From the NCBI GenBank assembly GCA_034506255.1, contig JAPDPX010000010.1, positions 62,001 to 126,000 on the forward strand: a stretch of 64,000 bases of DNA. The letters are read 5' to 3'. Made by a program: the position numbers and the translations under genes. A model generated the notes under the pieces. It searched no databases and was not told the DNA's origin. It was given only the letters and a program-made list of their open reading frames with translations. Of the stretch, positions 27,837 through 36,082 are shown piece after piece (within the stretch, counting starts at the first letter, position 1; each line of letters starts with the position of its first letter). This DNA comes from a candidate division KSB1 bacterium. Its GTDB lineage: Bacteria; Zhuqueibacterota; Zhuqueibacteria; Zhuqueibacterales; Zhuqueibacteraceae.

Positions 27837-28064
27837 TCAGTGCGCGGTTTGCACGGCACTGCTTCTGGTCTTCTCAACCGGTTTGACTTCCACCGTGAAG
27901 AAGTCCTGGCTGAAGAGAAACCAGAGCAGCAGGAAGAGGAACACAAAGAATTTGACCAGTCGCCACATCCCCTTGAGTGGACTGCGTCTGCCAATGGCGT
28001 CAAGGGAGGGCGACTCACTTCCATCGAGAAGTGAGAGCAGCAACACCAGGTCTGATGCCCGCAT
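27837..28064 (-). CDS. Small single-pass membrane protein
   Basis: A 75-aa protein of unknown function with one strongly hydrophobic helix (LVKFFVFLFLLLWFLF, about residues 36-51) and a hydrophilic C-terminal tail. I chose the ATG at 28064 because a perfect AAGGAGG lies six bases upstream; an in-frame ATG at 28163 would add 33 residues with no ribosome binding site. The N-terminal segment before the helix (SLLDGSESPSLDAIGR) should be cytoplasmic if the positive-inside rule applies to the KGMWRLVK flank. Confidence 0.65.
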   Translation of the reverse strand: MRASDLVLLLSLLDGSESPSLDAIGRRSPLKGMWRLVKFFVFLFLLLWFLFSQDFFTVEVKPVEKTRSSAVQTAH

Positions 28065-28369
28065 TTTGCACCTCCTTGGCGGTAATTTGTGCACAACAAT
28101 AGTGTGAATGAACGAGGCGGTCTGGAGAAAGCAAGGGATCGTGCGGGATGGTTGTTGCGACAACGGTCATGAGCAAAATCCCGCAGTGCAGTGAAGGCTT
28201 GTGACCGCTGCACCGATGAGCAGCCGGTCGTGGCAGCAAGGCCCGATCAGGGAAAAACTGTCGTCGCACGCGACCGGCTTTTCACTTCTTTAAACCGTAC
28301 GAGGGAGGGTTGAAGTTCTTGCCTGGCCGGGCGGCGTGAGGCGGGAATCGTCACAAGGATTTGCTGTTG
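28065..28369. other. Intergenic region, no gene seen
   Basis: About 305 bp between the small membrane protein gene and the end of the receiver-domain gene. It should carry the promoter of the two-gene unit below it and the transcript end of the operon above it. No convincing hairpin with a T-run or conserved motif was found. Confidence 0.5.
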
Positions 28370-30706
28370 TCACAATACCGGCGCCGGAAGGTGATGCAGC
28401 AGCTCCGGAAAATTGAGGGCAGTGAGGTCAATAAATGGTGGCTGGTGGGAATGGTGACCGGTCGGCGGATTGGTGAGCAGCAGCCGTGATTCCCCGCTTT
28501 CGAAGGTGGCGGTGACGAAGAGATACTTGTTTTTGCCTGCCGCCTTTGCCGGCAGGGGAACGCTGCGGGTGAATTGCGCATTTTGCAGCTTGCGGCTGAT
28601 GTTGGAAAATTTTTCCGTGGGTCGCGGACTGGTGCTGGCATCGGGAACCAGTTTGCTTTCCCAGAAATGGTAAAAGCGCTGCAGATCGGCATCCGGGATG
28701 GAGTAGAAACAGAGCAGCACGGAGAGCAAATTGTCGAGTTTGGGGAGCAGCTCTCCGGCCACTCGGCGGGAATTTTCGTTGCCGGGCGCAAGCAGGCGTT
28801 GGTATTTGCCCAATTCTTCCTCGAGTCGTGGAAATGCGCTGTTCATCAGCAGGTCTGGAAGAGCGGTAACCGTGATCGGCCTGGTTTTGAGCAGTTGGCT
28901 CGCGATCGCACGGATGTGTAATTCCTGCAACAGATACTGCGTCAGCGTGAGTCGCTGCCGTGCCCGTACCAGGGCGGGAGGATGTGCGCTTGCAGGCCGC
29001 GCGGTGAGCTGAATTTGTTCGTCCAGTTCCTGCCAATTGAAGGCGTCGGCATACGGGCTGTGGGGCTGATAAAATGCTTTTGTGGGTTGCAGCGAGGACG
29101 CCAGTTGCCTGCTCTGCGCCGCCGGCGGAAAGAGGTCGGGCTGATCGAGCGCCGCGCGCTTCAGGGCCCGTTCGAGCAATTCGGTAGTGGAATAAAAGTA
29201 AACCGACCGGTTGGCACGATGGTGCAGGATGGTCCAACTGCTGTGCATGAAGAAACACTTGGGGAACCAGCGCCGGCAGACCAGCTCCAGCAGCAGCCAG
29301 CGGCCCTCGTCGAAGCTCAGGGGCACGTGTTCCGGCGGGCTGCCGGCAACCGGTAGTCGCAGGAGGAATTGCCCGTGTTTTGAATCGGCCTCGAAGAAAT
29401 GGTGGGGAATATACAGGTGAAAGTGATGAATCATGCCGGGCCGGCGTTGTTGCAAACTGTCCTCAACCTCACGCAGCGCGGTCTCACGCAAATTCCTCTG
29501 CCAGTCTTCCGTTGCGCCCTCGACCTGGTCCCAGGCGGCGACCAGGTCCGGGAAAAAAGCCGGCAGTTGGAAGTCGATGCCGAGCTCAGGATCGGAGATT
29601 TTCACCGCGGGTTGGTGCTGACCCTGCGCCAGCAGCGCGGCGGCGGGCGCGATCTCATCAGCGATGACAAACATCCCGCCGCTGCGGTGATGGCGGCGGA
29701 GAAAGAAATAGGGCCGGCGGCATAGTTGGAGAAGATCTGCAAGATATTCCACCAATTCGCGATCGCGCCGGCTGCCTTTGAAATCGGAGGGGGCGATGAG
29801 GAGGTTTTCTTCCGCCCACACAGATGCCGTTTGCAACAGGTTTTCCCGGCGGCTGGGATAGGCGGTGTTCACCAGAAAAAGCGGATACCCGCTGGGCCGA
29901 TGTTGTTGCAAGGCATGCAGCCGTTTATGGCTCTGTTGGTATTTCTCGTATCCCGTCGCCCCCAGCGCCACGGCATGGTAAAAATGCTCGATCCACCCCC
30001 GCAACAGGGTCCAGCTCTGGTCACTCTTCGCTTTGGCATCCGGTAAAAAATCCCACTGGTTGGGGGGCGGCCAGTCGTCCAGCTCGGCTTCGCGAATGGC
30101 AACCTCCCGCTCTTTGGAACTGTTCATCCATTGCAGCAGGCGCTGGAAGATGAAGTCGAGCGCATGATGCACATAGACATTTTCGACTGGCACCGTTTCC
30201 TTTTTTTGCTGGCGGGAGAGATAAAATTCGGCCAGCTCGAGCAGCGCGAGGAAGCTCTCGCGGGCATTTGGCAAACAATGAGGGGCGAATTTCTGAAGCA
30301 CAAGAAATTTTTCCCAATCGGTGTAGTGGGTGCCGCTTTTGTGAGGAGGGGTGACGGGGATTTGCAGAAGGCCGATGAGTGCCGGCAGCCGCAGCTCGCG
30401 CAGGCCGTAATGTTTCAGGAAGGCGTTGGTGTCGATGATCTGCGAGAGCGAGCCGGCGGAGATGATTTCACCGCGGGTGTCGTCGTAGGAAAAATAATCC
30501 AGGTAAAGATCGATCCAGAAAACATCATAGGGATCCCCGCGTAGCATCTGCCATTTCGTCCGGGCGATGGCATGGCAAATGCTCGCCGCAAAGTCCACCC
30601 GGACCTGTCCGCCCAGCAGGGCGGCGAAATTGCCTTTGATCAGCTCGCGCAGGCTGGCATTGTCTTCAACGACCAGAAAAGACCAGTTGCTTTTCGCAGC
30701 ACGCAC
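28370..30706 (-). CDS. Receiver-domain protein with a very large unrecognised C-terminal region
   Basis: A 778-aa protein, last gene of the radical SAM operon. Its first 110 residues resemble a response-regulator receiver: acidic pocket Glu14-Asp15 in FLVVEDN and a phospho-acceptor candidate Asp66 in DVFWIDLYLDYF. The expected conserved Lys is not evident, so phosphorylation is uncertain. The remaining 650 residues show no family I recognise; they are soluble, rich in Leu, Gln, His and Trp, and contain alternating helical blocks. I chose the GTG at 30706 because GGGGAGG lies eight bases upstream and the receiver starts at once. It overlaps the upstream kinase-like gene by 41 bp, implying translational coupling and a functional pair. 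Confidence 0.65.
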   Translation of the reverse strand: MRAAKSNWSFLVVEDNASLRELIKGNFAALLGGQVRVDFAASICHAIARTKWQMLRGDPYDVFWIDLYLDYFSYDDTRGEIISAGSLSQIIDTNAFLKHYGLRELRLPALIGLLQIPVTPPHKSGTHYTDWEKFLVLQKFAPHCLPNARESFLALLELAEFYLSRQQKKETVPVENVYVHHALDFIFQRLLQWMNSSKEREVAIREAELDDWPPPNQWDFLPDAKAKSDQSWTLLRGWIEHFYHAVALGATGYEKYQQSHKRLHALQQHRPSGYPLFLVNTAYPSRRENLLQTASVWAEENLLIAPSDFKGSRRDRELVEYLADLLQLCRRPYFFLRRHHRSGGMFVIADEIAPAAALLAQGQHQPAVKISDPELGIDFQLPAFFPDLVAAWDQVEGATEDWQRNLRETALREVEDSLQQRRPGMIHHFHLYIPHHFFEADSKHGQFLLRLPVAGSPPEHVPLSFDEGRWLLLELVCRRWFPKCFFMHSSWTILHHRANRSVYFYSTTELLERALKRAALDQPDLFPPAAQSRQLASSLQPTKAFYQPHSPYADAFNWQELDEQIQLTARPASAHPPALVRARQRLTLTQYLLQELHIRAIASQLLKTRPITVTALPDLLMNSAFPRLEEELGKYQRLLAPGNENSRRVAGELLPKLDNLLSVLLCFYSIPDADLQRFYHFWESKLVPDASTSPRPTEKFSNISRKLQNAQFTRSVPLPAKAAGKNKYLFVTATFESGESRLLLTNPPTGHHSHQPPFIDLTALNFPELLHHLPAPVL

Positions 30707-32861
30707 GGCATAACCTCCCCAGATAAATGTGCCACAGATAGTCCTGCTGAACGATTCGGAAATCCGGTGCCTCCGCCGTGTTCGAGTAGATGAGGTAACG
30801 CAGGATTTGCAGGCCCCGGTTCTCGGCACCATAACGCAGCAAGGCCTTCACCTCGTCGGGAAAGCGTTCGCGGATTTCGCTGCTGTTGCTGAAGTCGAAG
30901 ACGAAATACACGCCCGCGTTCCGCGGCGCCGCCGTCAGTCGGATGACACACTCCTGGCGTCCGGTGAGCGGCGAAACAGCGACATGGTTGAAGAAATTGC
31001 TCAGCAAATTGTTGAGAATCGCCTCCAGACGCAGCTGGCCATCTTCGAGCATGAGCAGCGGCGGCGCCTGCACCGTGATTTCGGCGGCCGGCGAGAGAGC
31101 GGAAAAGCTCTCACGCAAGATGGCCAGACAGGCGGCTTCCGGCCGGCCGGGATGCGCTTGCACATGAGCCTGCCACCAGTCCATCACCTCCAGCCGGGAT
31201 GAGCCGGCGTTCAGGCACAGGGAGGGATGGTGATTGCGGCGGTAGCTCGCGGTGAAACGCCGGCTCTTCAGCCAGGCGCGCCAGTTGTTGAAGAAGATTT
31301 CACTGAAAAACTGCGGCAGCAGCAATGATTTCCGCTGCCGTTCCGGCATCTCCCCGGCGGCTCTCCCGCTGTGGCGCAACAGCATCTCGCGGATGATTTT
31401 TTCCTTGTTGTTCTGCTCGATCAATTGCTGCACCGCCACCTCCGACTCCAACCCCTCCCGCATGTCCTCAATCAGCACTTCGCGTGTCACTTTGGCATCA
31501 TGCGCCAGCATGTCGAGCATGCGGGCCTGTTCTTCCTCGCGCTTGTGTCGCGCCTGCTCTTCGAGCGTCTCCAACACGATCACTGCCTGGCCGAGATGGC
31601 TCTCCAAAACCGGCAGACATTTTTCACGACCGGGCAATTTCGACCAGTCGAAACCGAAGACCAGGGAGTGGTTGAGGATGCTTTGCGGAATGGTGTGGAT
31701 GGTTTCGCCATGGAGCTGCGGGTCGATCCGCACCACCTGCTGGCGAAATGCCGGCGAGAGCGGATCCAGCCCGGGTGCCAGTTGCTGCACCTCGAGCTGT
31801 CTGGCAATTTCACCTGCTGGAATTTTAAAAGTGTAGAAGGCTCCGGTCTTGCTGTCATAGCAAAAATGCAGGGGCAGCTTGCTGTTGATCAAACGGATGA
31901 CGTCCACCACCGATTCGACATGATCACGGGTGAAGCGGCTGATGAGCCGGCTGTTGTAGGCATCGAAGATCATCGCTGGGAAATAGTGGTTGACGTAGGT
32001 CCAGCCCTTGGTCAATACCCGGCTGAGCTTTTCGGCGACCTGGCGCGTGCGGTGGAAATAATCGGCAGGCAAAGCGAAGTAGGCGATGCCGTAGTAGACA
32101 CCGTGGAATACGATGGGAAAGACGCAGTTGTAGAATTCTAAAACTTGAGCGCGGGCGTCGAGGTAACTGATGACGGGCGCGGGATTGGAAGTGCCCCAGT
32201 TCAGCAGGTCATAAAGCTGGCCATAGAGTTCGTAGAGATTGCGGTCTCCGGGCTGTAACTCGAAGTACTCGTCATTGCGCTTGAAGGGCTTTTGATTCAG
32301 GGCTGCGAACCGGTCCCGCAGGCGGTAAAAATCAATGGCATTGCTGGGAATGTCGATCTCGCGGCACAACACTTCCTCGGGCCGGCGATGCTGCTCATCG
32401 TAGCGATAATGATTCAGATAGATTTTCGAAAAACTGCTCGCCTCTTCGCAGACACGACGGTAAAGCCGCCCGGAAATATCCCAATAGTGTTTGGTAGGTA
32501 AATAACTGACCAGACGGGAGAAATGCTTGGAAGCGACATGTGGGACGGATGAAACCGGTTTGTTTTCCAGGATGACTTCGAACAAAGCTTTGATTTCCCC
32601 CTCAGCGCTGTTGTGCAAATCATCCCACAGGAAGTTTTTCAGCCGGGCAAAGGCGGGATTGTGCCGGCCCTGTTCATTGACATACTTTTGTGCATGGCGC
32701 AGAATTTGACGCAATTCGTATTCCGGCAGTGGCGGTTTGAGGCCGTAGTTGTGGAAAACTTCGTCACGGAAATCGAGCAGGGAAAAATTGAAGCTCAAGC
32801 CCTCGTCGAGGCGGAACTTCTCGATGCATTCGTCGATGATGTCCGCATAGAAGCGTTGCAT
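30666..32861 (-). CDS. Histidine-kinase-like protein with degenerate ATPase domain
   Basis: A 731-aa soluble protein. Residues 1-440 match no family I know. A helix with His454 in MLAHDAKV looks like a dimerisation/phospho-acceptor H-box. About 160 residues later comes an N-box-like NNLLSNFFNH, followed by a strand VYFVFDFSNSSE where the kinase G1 motif (DxGxG) is expected, and RGLQILRYLIYS where GxGLxI is expected. The glycines of G1 are missing, so ATP binding may be impaired. It overlaps the methyltransferase gene by 67 bp upstream and the receiver gene by 41 bp downstream. I infer a divergent sensor-regulator pair, or a scaffold that reuses the kinase fold. Confidence 0.65.
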   Translation of the reverse strand: MQRFYADIIDECIEKFRLDEGLSFNFSLLDFRDEVFHNYGLKPPLPEYELRQILRHAQKYVNEQGRHNPAFARLKNFLWDDLHNSAEGEIKALFEVILENKPVSSVPHVASKHFSRLVSYLPTKHYWDISGRLYRRVCEEASSFSKIYLNHYRYDEQHRRPEEVLCREIDIPSNAIDFYRLRDRFAALNQKPFKRNDEYFELQPGDRNLYELYGQLYDLLNWGTSNPAPVISYLDARAQVLEFYNCVFPIVFHGVYYGIAYFALPADYFHRTRQVAEKLSRVLTKGWTYVNHYFPAMIFDAYNSRLISRFTRDHVESVVDVIRLINSKLPLHFCYDSKTGAFYTFKIPAGEIARQLEVQQLAPGLDPLSPAFRQQVVRIDPQLHGETIHTIPQSILNHSLVFGFDWSKLPGREKCLPVLESHLGQAVIVLETLEEQARHKREEEQARMLDMLAHDAKVTREVLIEDMREGLESEVAVQQLIEQNNKEKIIREMLLRHSGRAAGEMPERQRKSLLLPQFFSEIFFNNWRAWLKSRRFTASYRRNHHPSLCLNAGSSRLEVMDWWQAHVQAHPGRPEAACLAILRESFSALSPAAEITVQAPPLLMLEDGQLRLEAILNNLLSNFFNHVAVSPLTGRQECVIRLTAAPRNAGVYFVFDFSNSSEIRERFPDEVKALLRYGAENRGLQILRYLIYSNTAEAPDFRIVQQDYLWHIYLGRLCRACCEKQLVFSGR

Positions 32862-33637
32862 GGCTTCCGTCCAATCAGCATGAGACGATTGGCTGTGGCT
32901 GCGGAGCTGTCGGGCACGAGGGGACCGGTTCTTATTGCTTCCAGACCGGCTGCGGCCAGTTCAGCCAGCAGTGCGGTGGTCTCGAAGAAATACATGCGAT
33001 GCTGAACCGTCTGGCTGCCGGTGCGCAGGATTCGGTCAATCACGCATTCCCCGGTTTCAGACAATACTGCCTGAGCCGGGAAGGATTGCTGAATTTCGAA
33101 CGCTGATTCCCAATGCGAGGTTTCCCGGCCGCGGCTGGCGGCCTCGCGCAACTGAAAATAACGCCCGATAGTGGCAAAATCCGTCAGAAAAATGCCGTTG
33201 GGTCTGAGCACGCGCCGGACTTCAGCAAGCAGCGCGCGGCGACCGGCGGCACCATAGAGATTGAGCAGGCTGAAAACACCGAGCACCGCATCGAAGCTTT
33301 CGTCACGAAAACCGAGGCCCAGAAGATTGCCCTGCACCAGGGCAGGCCGCGCATTAACAAAGCATTTTTTTGCGCAAATGTCAAGCATTGGCCGGCTCTG
33401 GTCCACGCCCACACAGGTTTGGTGCGGCGCGAGGGCGATTTCCGCCAGCATGGCACCGGTGCCGCAGCCTGCCTCCAACACGCGACGCGGCGGCGGCAAC
33501 AGTTCGTCGAGTACCTCCTGAATCAGGCTGGCCCATGCCGGGTAGTCGATCAGATCATAGAAATCGTTGTAGAACGGCGCAAAGGCGTCGTAGAACTCGC
33601 GCAAGTGTTGCGCCTCAGTGCAGGAAGAATCGGGCAT
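32795..33637 (-). CDS. Class I SAM-dependent methyltransferase
   Basis: A 280-aa Rossmann-fold methyltransferase of the Methyltransf_11/25 type. Motif I is VLEAGCGTGAMLAEIA (about residues 52-67), the acidic motif II is CVGVDQSRPMLDICAKK, motif post-II is ALVQGNLLGLGFRDESFDAVLGVFSLLNL and motif III is VLRPNGIFLTDF. The acceptor is unknown; free-standing enzymes like this can modify small molecules or peptides. The domain ends at LMLIGRK, and the last 20 residues (Ser/Thr/Arg-rich) come from the overlap with the kinase-like gene. It is preceded by a 233-bp spacer after the radical SAM gene, in the same direction. Confidence 0.85.
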   Translation of the reverse strand: MPDSSCTEAQHLREFYDAFAPFYNDFYDLIDYPAWASLIQEVLDELLPPPRRVLEAGCGTGAMLAEIALAPHQTCVGVDQSRPMLDICAKKCFVNARPALVQGNLLGLGFRDESFDAVLGVFSLLNLYGAAGRRALLAEVRRVLRPNGIFLTDFATIGRYFQLREAASRGRETSHWESAFEIQQSFPAQAVLSETGECVIDRILRTGSQTVQHRMYFFETTALLAELAAAGLEAIRTGPLVPDSSAATANRLMLIGRKPCNASMRTSSTNASRSSASTRA

Positions 33638-33870
33638 GATCAGGGAGAATTGCCAACCGGCCGGCGGGGCGGGAAGAGCGGCAGAGCAGAGGGCCGGCCA
33701 ATGGTACGCGGTCGTCTGGTAAAACTCGTAAAAAATGCTTGATCTCTGGCGTAATCCAGTAGAGGTCCTGTGAAGTTGCCCGGGAGGCCCGCCTTCCCCG
33801 CAGGCTGCGGAGAAGAGATGGTTGTCATGTTGGATGGAACAAATAGTCTGCCGTAATGGTCACAGCCAAC

Positions 33871-35097
33871 TCAGGCGGCAACCGGCACTCTTGCCCATTT
33901 GCAGCCATAGCGGCGGTGCACCATATCGACCCAGCGCCTGCTGAAGCAGCCCAGGCAGTATTGCTGCTCACGGGGCGTGTGGCTGCAGGGATGCTGGTGC
34001 AGTTCCCCGAGCATTTGATGGAAAAGCGAATCGCGGCCGAGCGAGCGTTGCATGAGCTGCGGCAGATCGGGGGTCTCGACAAAGCTGCCGCCCGCCAGTT
34101 CGCGATAATCGGGCGCCTGCAACAGATCGCAAGTGCCGAGCCAGTAGCCGTCGTAGCTCAAGCGCGCGCTGCGCCAGTAGTATTCCGGCACGATGCGCAG
34201 AATGAAGTCGATTTCAGTCTTGCCGAAGCACTGGCGAATGTAGAGCGAATGCAACTCATCCTCTTCGATTTGCTCCGGCTCCAGAATGCCGGCATAGAAG
34301 AGAGGCAGGGTCTGGTCGCCGTTGAGCAGGATCGAAAAGCGCTTCTGGCGGTCGGTGAATTTTTCGGCCAGCCGGCGCAGTTGCGTGACGAAGGCCAGGA
34401 GACTGCCCGGCAGCAGCGAAGGGACATTCTTGTCGACTGCCGCAATGACCGGCTCGAAGTAAAAATAGTTCGAGAACGCGGAGAGATGCTCGATCATCAC
34501 GAGCACGTCGAAAATGTTGTCATTACGCAGCACCGTCGAGCTGCCGACCCGGGTAGCAGGCAGTCGCTCTTTGGCGAGCCTGAAATTGGCGACGACACGA
34601 TCGCGCGTGCCGGAGCGGATGAAGTTGTGGGCATCCCAGCCGTCGATCGAAATGTCGATGAAGTCAACCGGCGTTTGCACGAGCCGGTCGAGATGATGCG
34701 GCAGCGTGAGACCGTTGGTAATGAAACCAATTTTGGCTTGGGGAGCGAAACTGGCGCGGCGGGCATGGGCCGTGGCAACCGCGAAGTCGAAGTTTTTCGA
34801 CAGCGTTGGTTCCATGCCGCTAAAGGTCAACACGCGGACCTGCATGCGCATCGCCTGGCGGATGGCTTCTTCGAGCAATTCGACAGACAACGGCGGCCGG
34901 CTGCTCCTGGGATAATTGTCGTGGTAGAAGCAATGATTGCAGGTGAGATTGCACGCTTTGTGCAGGTCGATGTCGAACCACGTCAACTGTGCGTTTTCCA
35001 CCAGCAAGCGATGGAGTGCCCCAACGCCCTGCGCCGACACCAGTGCGGAATCCGGCGCCAGCATCGCATCCCAGACTGCAAAAGTCGAGATTGCCAT
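33871..35097 (-). CDS. Radical SAM protein with SPASM-like C-terminal cysteines
   Basis: A 408-aa radical SAM enzyme. The [4Fe-4S]-SAM cysteines are Cys49, Cys53 and Cys56 in KACNLTCNHCFYHDN, followed by the core strands VRVLTFSGMEPTLS, IGFITNGLTLP and FIDISIDGWDAHNFIRSG. The C-terminal 90 residues hold Cys323, Cys371, Cys381, Cys384 and Cys399 with the CLGCF pattern, as in SPASM or twitch domains that bind auxiliary clusters. This layout is common in peptide-modifying maturases and in some small-molecule enzymes. Six bases upstream of its ATG is the stop of a 58-aa ORF, itself abutting a 46-aa ORF, which suggests peptide substrates or partners. Function beyond the superfamily is not known. 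Confidence 0.82.
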   Translation of the reverse strand: MAISTFAVWDAMLAPDSALVSAQGVGALHRLLVENAQLTWFDIDLHKACNLTCNHCFYHDNYPRSSRPPLSVELLEEAIRQAMRMQVRVLTFSGMEPTLSKNFDFAVATAHARRASFAPQAKIGFITNGLTLPHHLDRLVQTPVDFIDISIDGWDAHNFIRSGTRDRVVANFRLAKERLPATRVGSSTVLRNDNIFDVLVMIEHLSAFSNYFYFEPVIAAVDKNVPSLLPGSLLAFVTQLRRLAEKFTDRQKRFSILLNGDQTLPLFYAGILEPEQIEEDELHSLYIRQCFGKTEIDFILRIVPEYYWRSARLSYDGYWLGTCDLLQAPDYRELAGGSFVETPDLPQLMQRSLGRDSLFHQMLGELHQHPCSHTPREQQYCLGCFSRRWVDMVHRRYGCKWARVPVAA

Positions 35098-35103
35098 GTG
35101 TTC

Positions 35104-35280
35104 TCACCAAGCCACCGGCTGGCCGGTCGCTTTGTGTTGCGCGCGGCTCTTGATCAACGGCCGAAGATCTTTGAGTTCCGACTGTAGTTCATCCCTGCTC
35201 TCGCTGCCGGCGTCCTTGCCTTTTTTCAATGGGATGCCATCATAGATGACACCATACTTTGATCCTGCTGCACCTGACAT
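35104..35280 (-). CDS. Small 58-aa protein directly upstream of the radical SAM gene
   Basis: An ORF of 58 codons starting MSGAAGSKYGVIYDG and ending TGQPVAW. It is hydrophilic, has no cysteine and no signal peptide, with a charged central helix (RDELQSELKDLRPLIK). The ribosome binding site AGGAAAGG lies nine bases upstream of the ATG. Its stop is six bases before the radical SAM start, and its ATG is one base after the TAA of the preceding 46-aa ORF, so all three are tightly coupled. It could be a precursor peptide with a C-terminal Trp-ending core, a leader-binding accessory, or a small regulator; I do not recognise it. Coding support is spacing plus ribosome binding site. Confidence 0.6.
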   Translation of the reverse strand: MSGAAGSKYGVIYDGIPLKKGKDAGSESRDELQSELKDLRPLIKSRAQHKATGQPVAW

Positions 35281-35281
35281 T

Positions 35282-35422
35282 TTAGCGCCCTTTCCTAACG
35301 GCTGGAGGGCATTCCTTTGCTAAGAAGCCCTCCTTGGCAAAACCTTGTTGATTGCGAGAAACAGAGACACCAGGTAAAGATGGCGGCTCTGCGATCTCCG
35401 TGATTGTGTCAGTTGAGGTCAT
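35282..35422 (-). CDS. Small 46-aa protein, first gene of the radical SAM operon
   Basis: A 46-codon ORF starting MTSTDTITEIAEPPSLPG and ending PPAVRKGR. It has one cysteine, several prolines and glycines, a Thr/Glu-rich N-terminus and a basic C-terminal tail. I chose the ATG at 35422; an in-frame ATG at 35485 would prepend 21 residues. Only a weak GGGTG stands upstream. The TAA is followed after one base by the ATG of the 58-aa ORF. A short N-terminal acidic part followed by a Gly-containing segment would fit a RiPP precursor, but the resemblance is generic and I cannot name a family. Confidence 0.5.
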   Translation of the reverse strand: MTSTDTITEIAEPPSLPGVSVSRNQQGFAKEGFLAKECPPAVRKGR

Positions 35423-36082
35423 ATCGTTTTCACCCTGCGGTTGGCCGCCCATTGTGACGCAATCGAGATGAAAACAAAAAACCACGATTTACTTGCTTCT
35501 GAGTCCCTCGCCGCGACTGCAGAATGGCAAGGGAGAAAGACAGCAATGTGGTCCTGCGGATGAGTTGAAGTTGTCGTGCGCTGGCGAATTTTTTGTCACG
35601 CCTGTTGGTGCGGTGCAGAGCTTGTTTGGCATGCGGCCAATACAGCACTCAGCTTGTAGTCAAAGTAATTCGAAACTTGAATGCGCCTAAAATTACACCT
35701 TAAAAGTGTCTTTGCGCAAACCAAGCACGATGATTTTTCTGTAAAATTTTATGAGCCAGACGAGCAAAATTCGGGAGAAAGAGATTTACACCAACCAGCA
35801 AGGATGCAAAGAAACTGTAAAGTTTTTCAGTCTGGTTTCTGTGATTTCTGCGATGAATCCTTTTTCAAGATGACGCGCATTCTATAGTTTCTTCGGATGA
35901 CAAACGCAAGCCTGTTTTGTTCTGAACGGATAAAGTTTTCGCGGTTCATTGCGACAACCTGCGTGCTGCTCTCGTGTCGCAGGCAAGCGACGGCAATTGA
36001 GCCGGTCTTCTTTGCCGTTCTTTTACACGCCTGCCGCGATTGCCTTCCCCACTCATTGTGACTTGCCGGTAATAATCCGGCG
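35423..36082. other. Divergent intergenic region, locally AT-rich, probable two-way promoter
   Basis: About 660 bp separate the small-peptide operon (minus) from the PKS locus (plus). The middle part (about 35640-35960) is clearly more AT-rich than its surroundings. Sequence at 35820-35870 (TTTCTGTGATTTCTGCGATG) resembles the CCACAAAG-type noncoding repeats. Short open frames on both strands lack ribosome binding sites and family features. I could not assign -35/-10 boxes with confidence. Confidence 0.5.

Noticed and set aside
33640..33828. 62-codon minus-strand ORF ending just before the methyltransferase ATG
   Set aside because: Position is suggestive of a third small peptide, but there is no ribosome binding site and the composition is low-complexity Pro/Arg/Ser; not strong enough to call.
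35785..35875. Possible CRISPR or tandem repeat in the AT-rich divergent region
   Set aside because: Similar words recur but there is no regular repeat-spacer period.
35681..35887. 68-codon plus-strand frame in the AT-rich divergent region
   Set aside because: No ribosome binding site or family features, and it crosses the noncoding-type TTTCTGTGATTTCTG repeat.
28300..36082. The region as a mobile element or prophage
   Set aside because: No transposase, integrase, terminal repeats or attachment-site-like direct repeats were seen.
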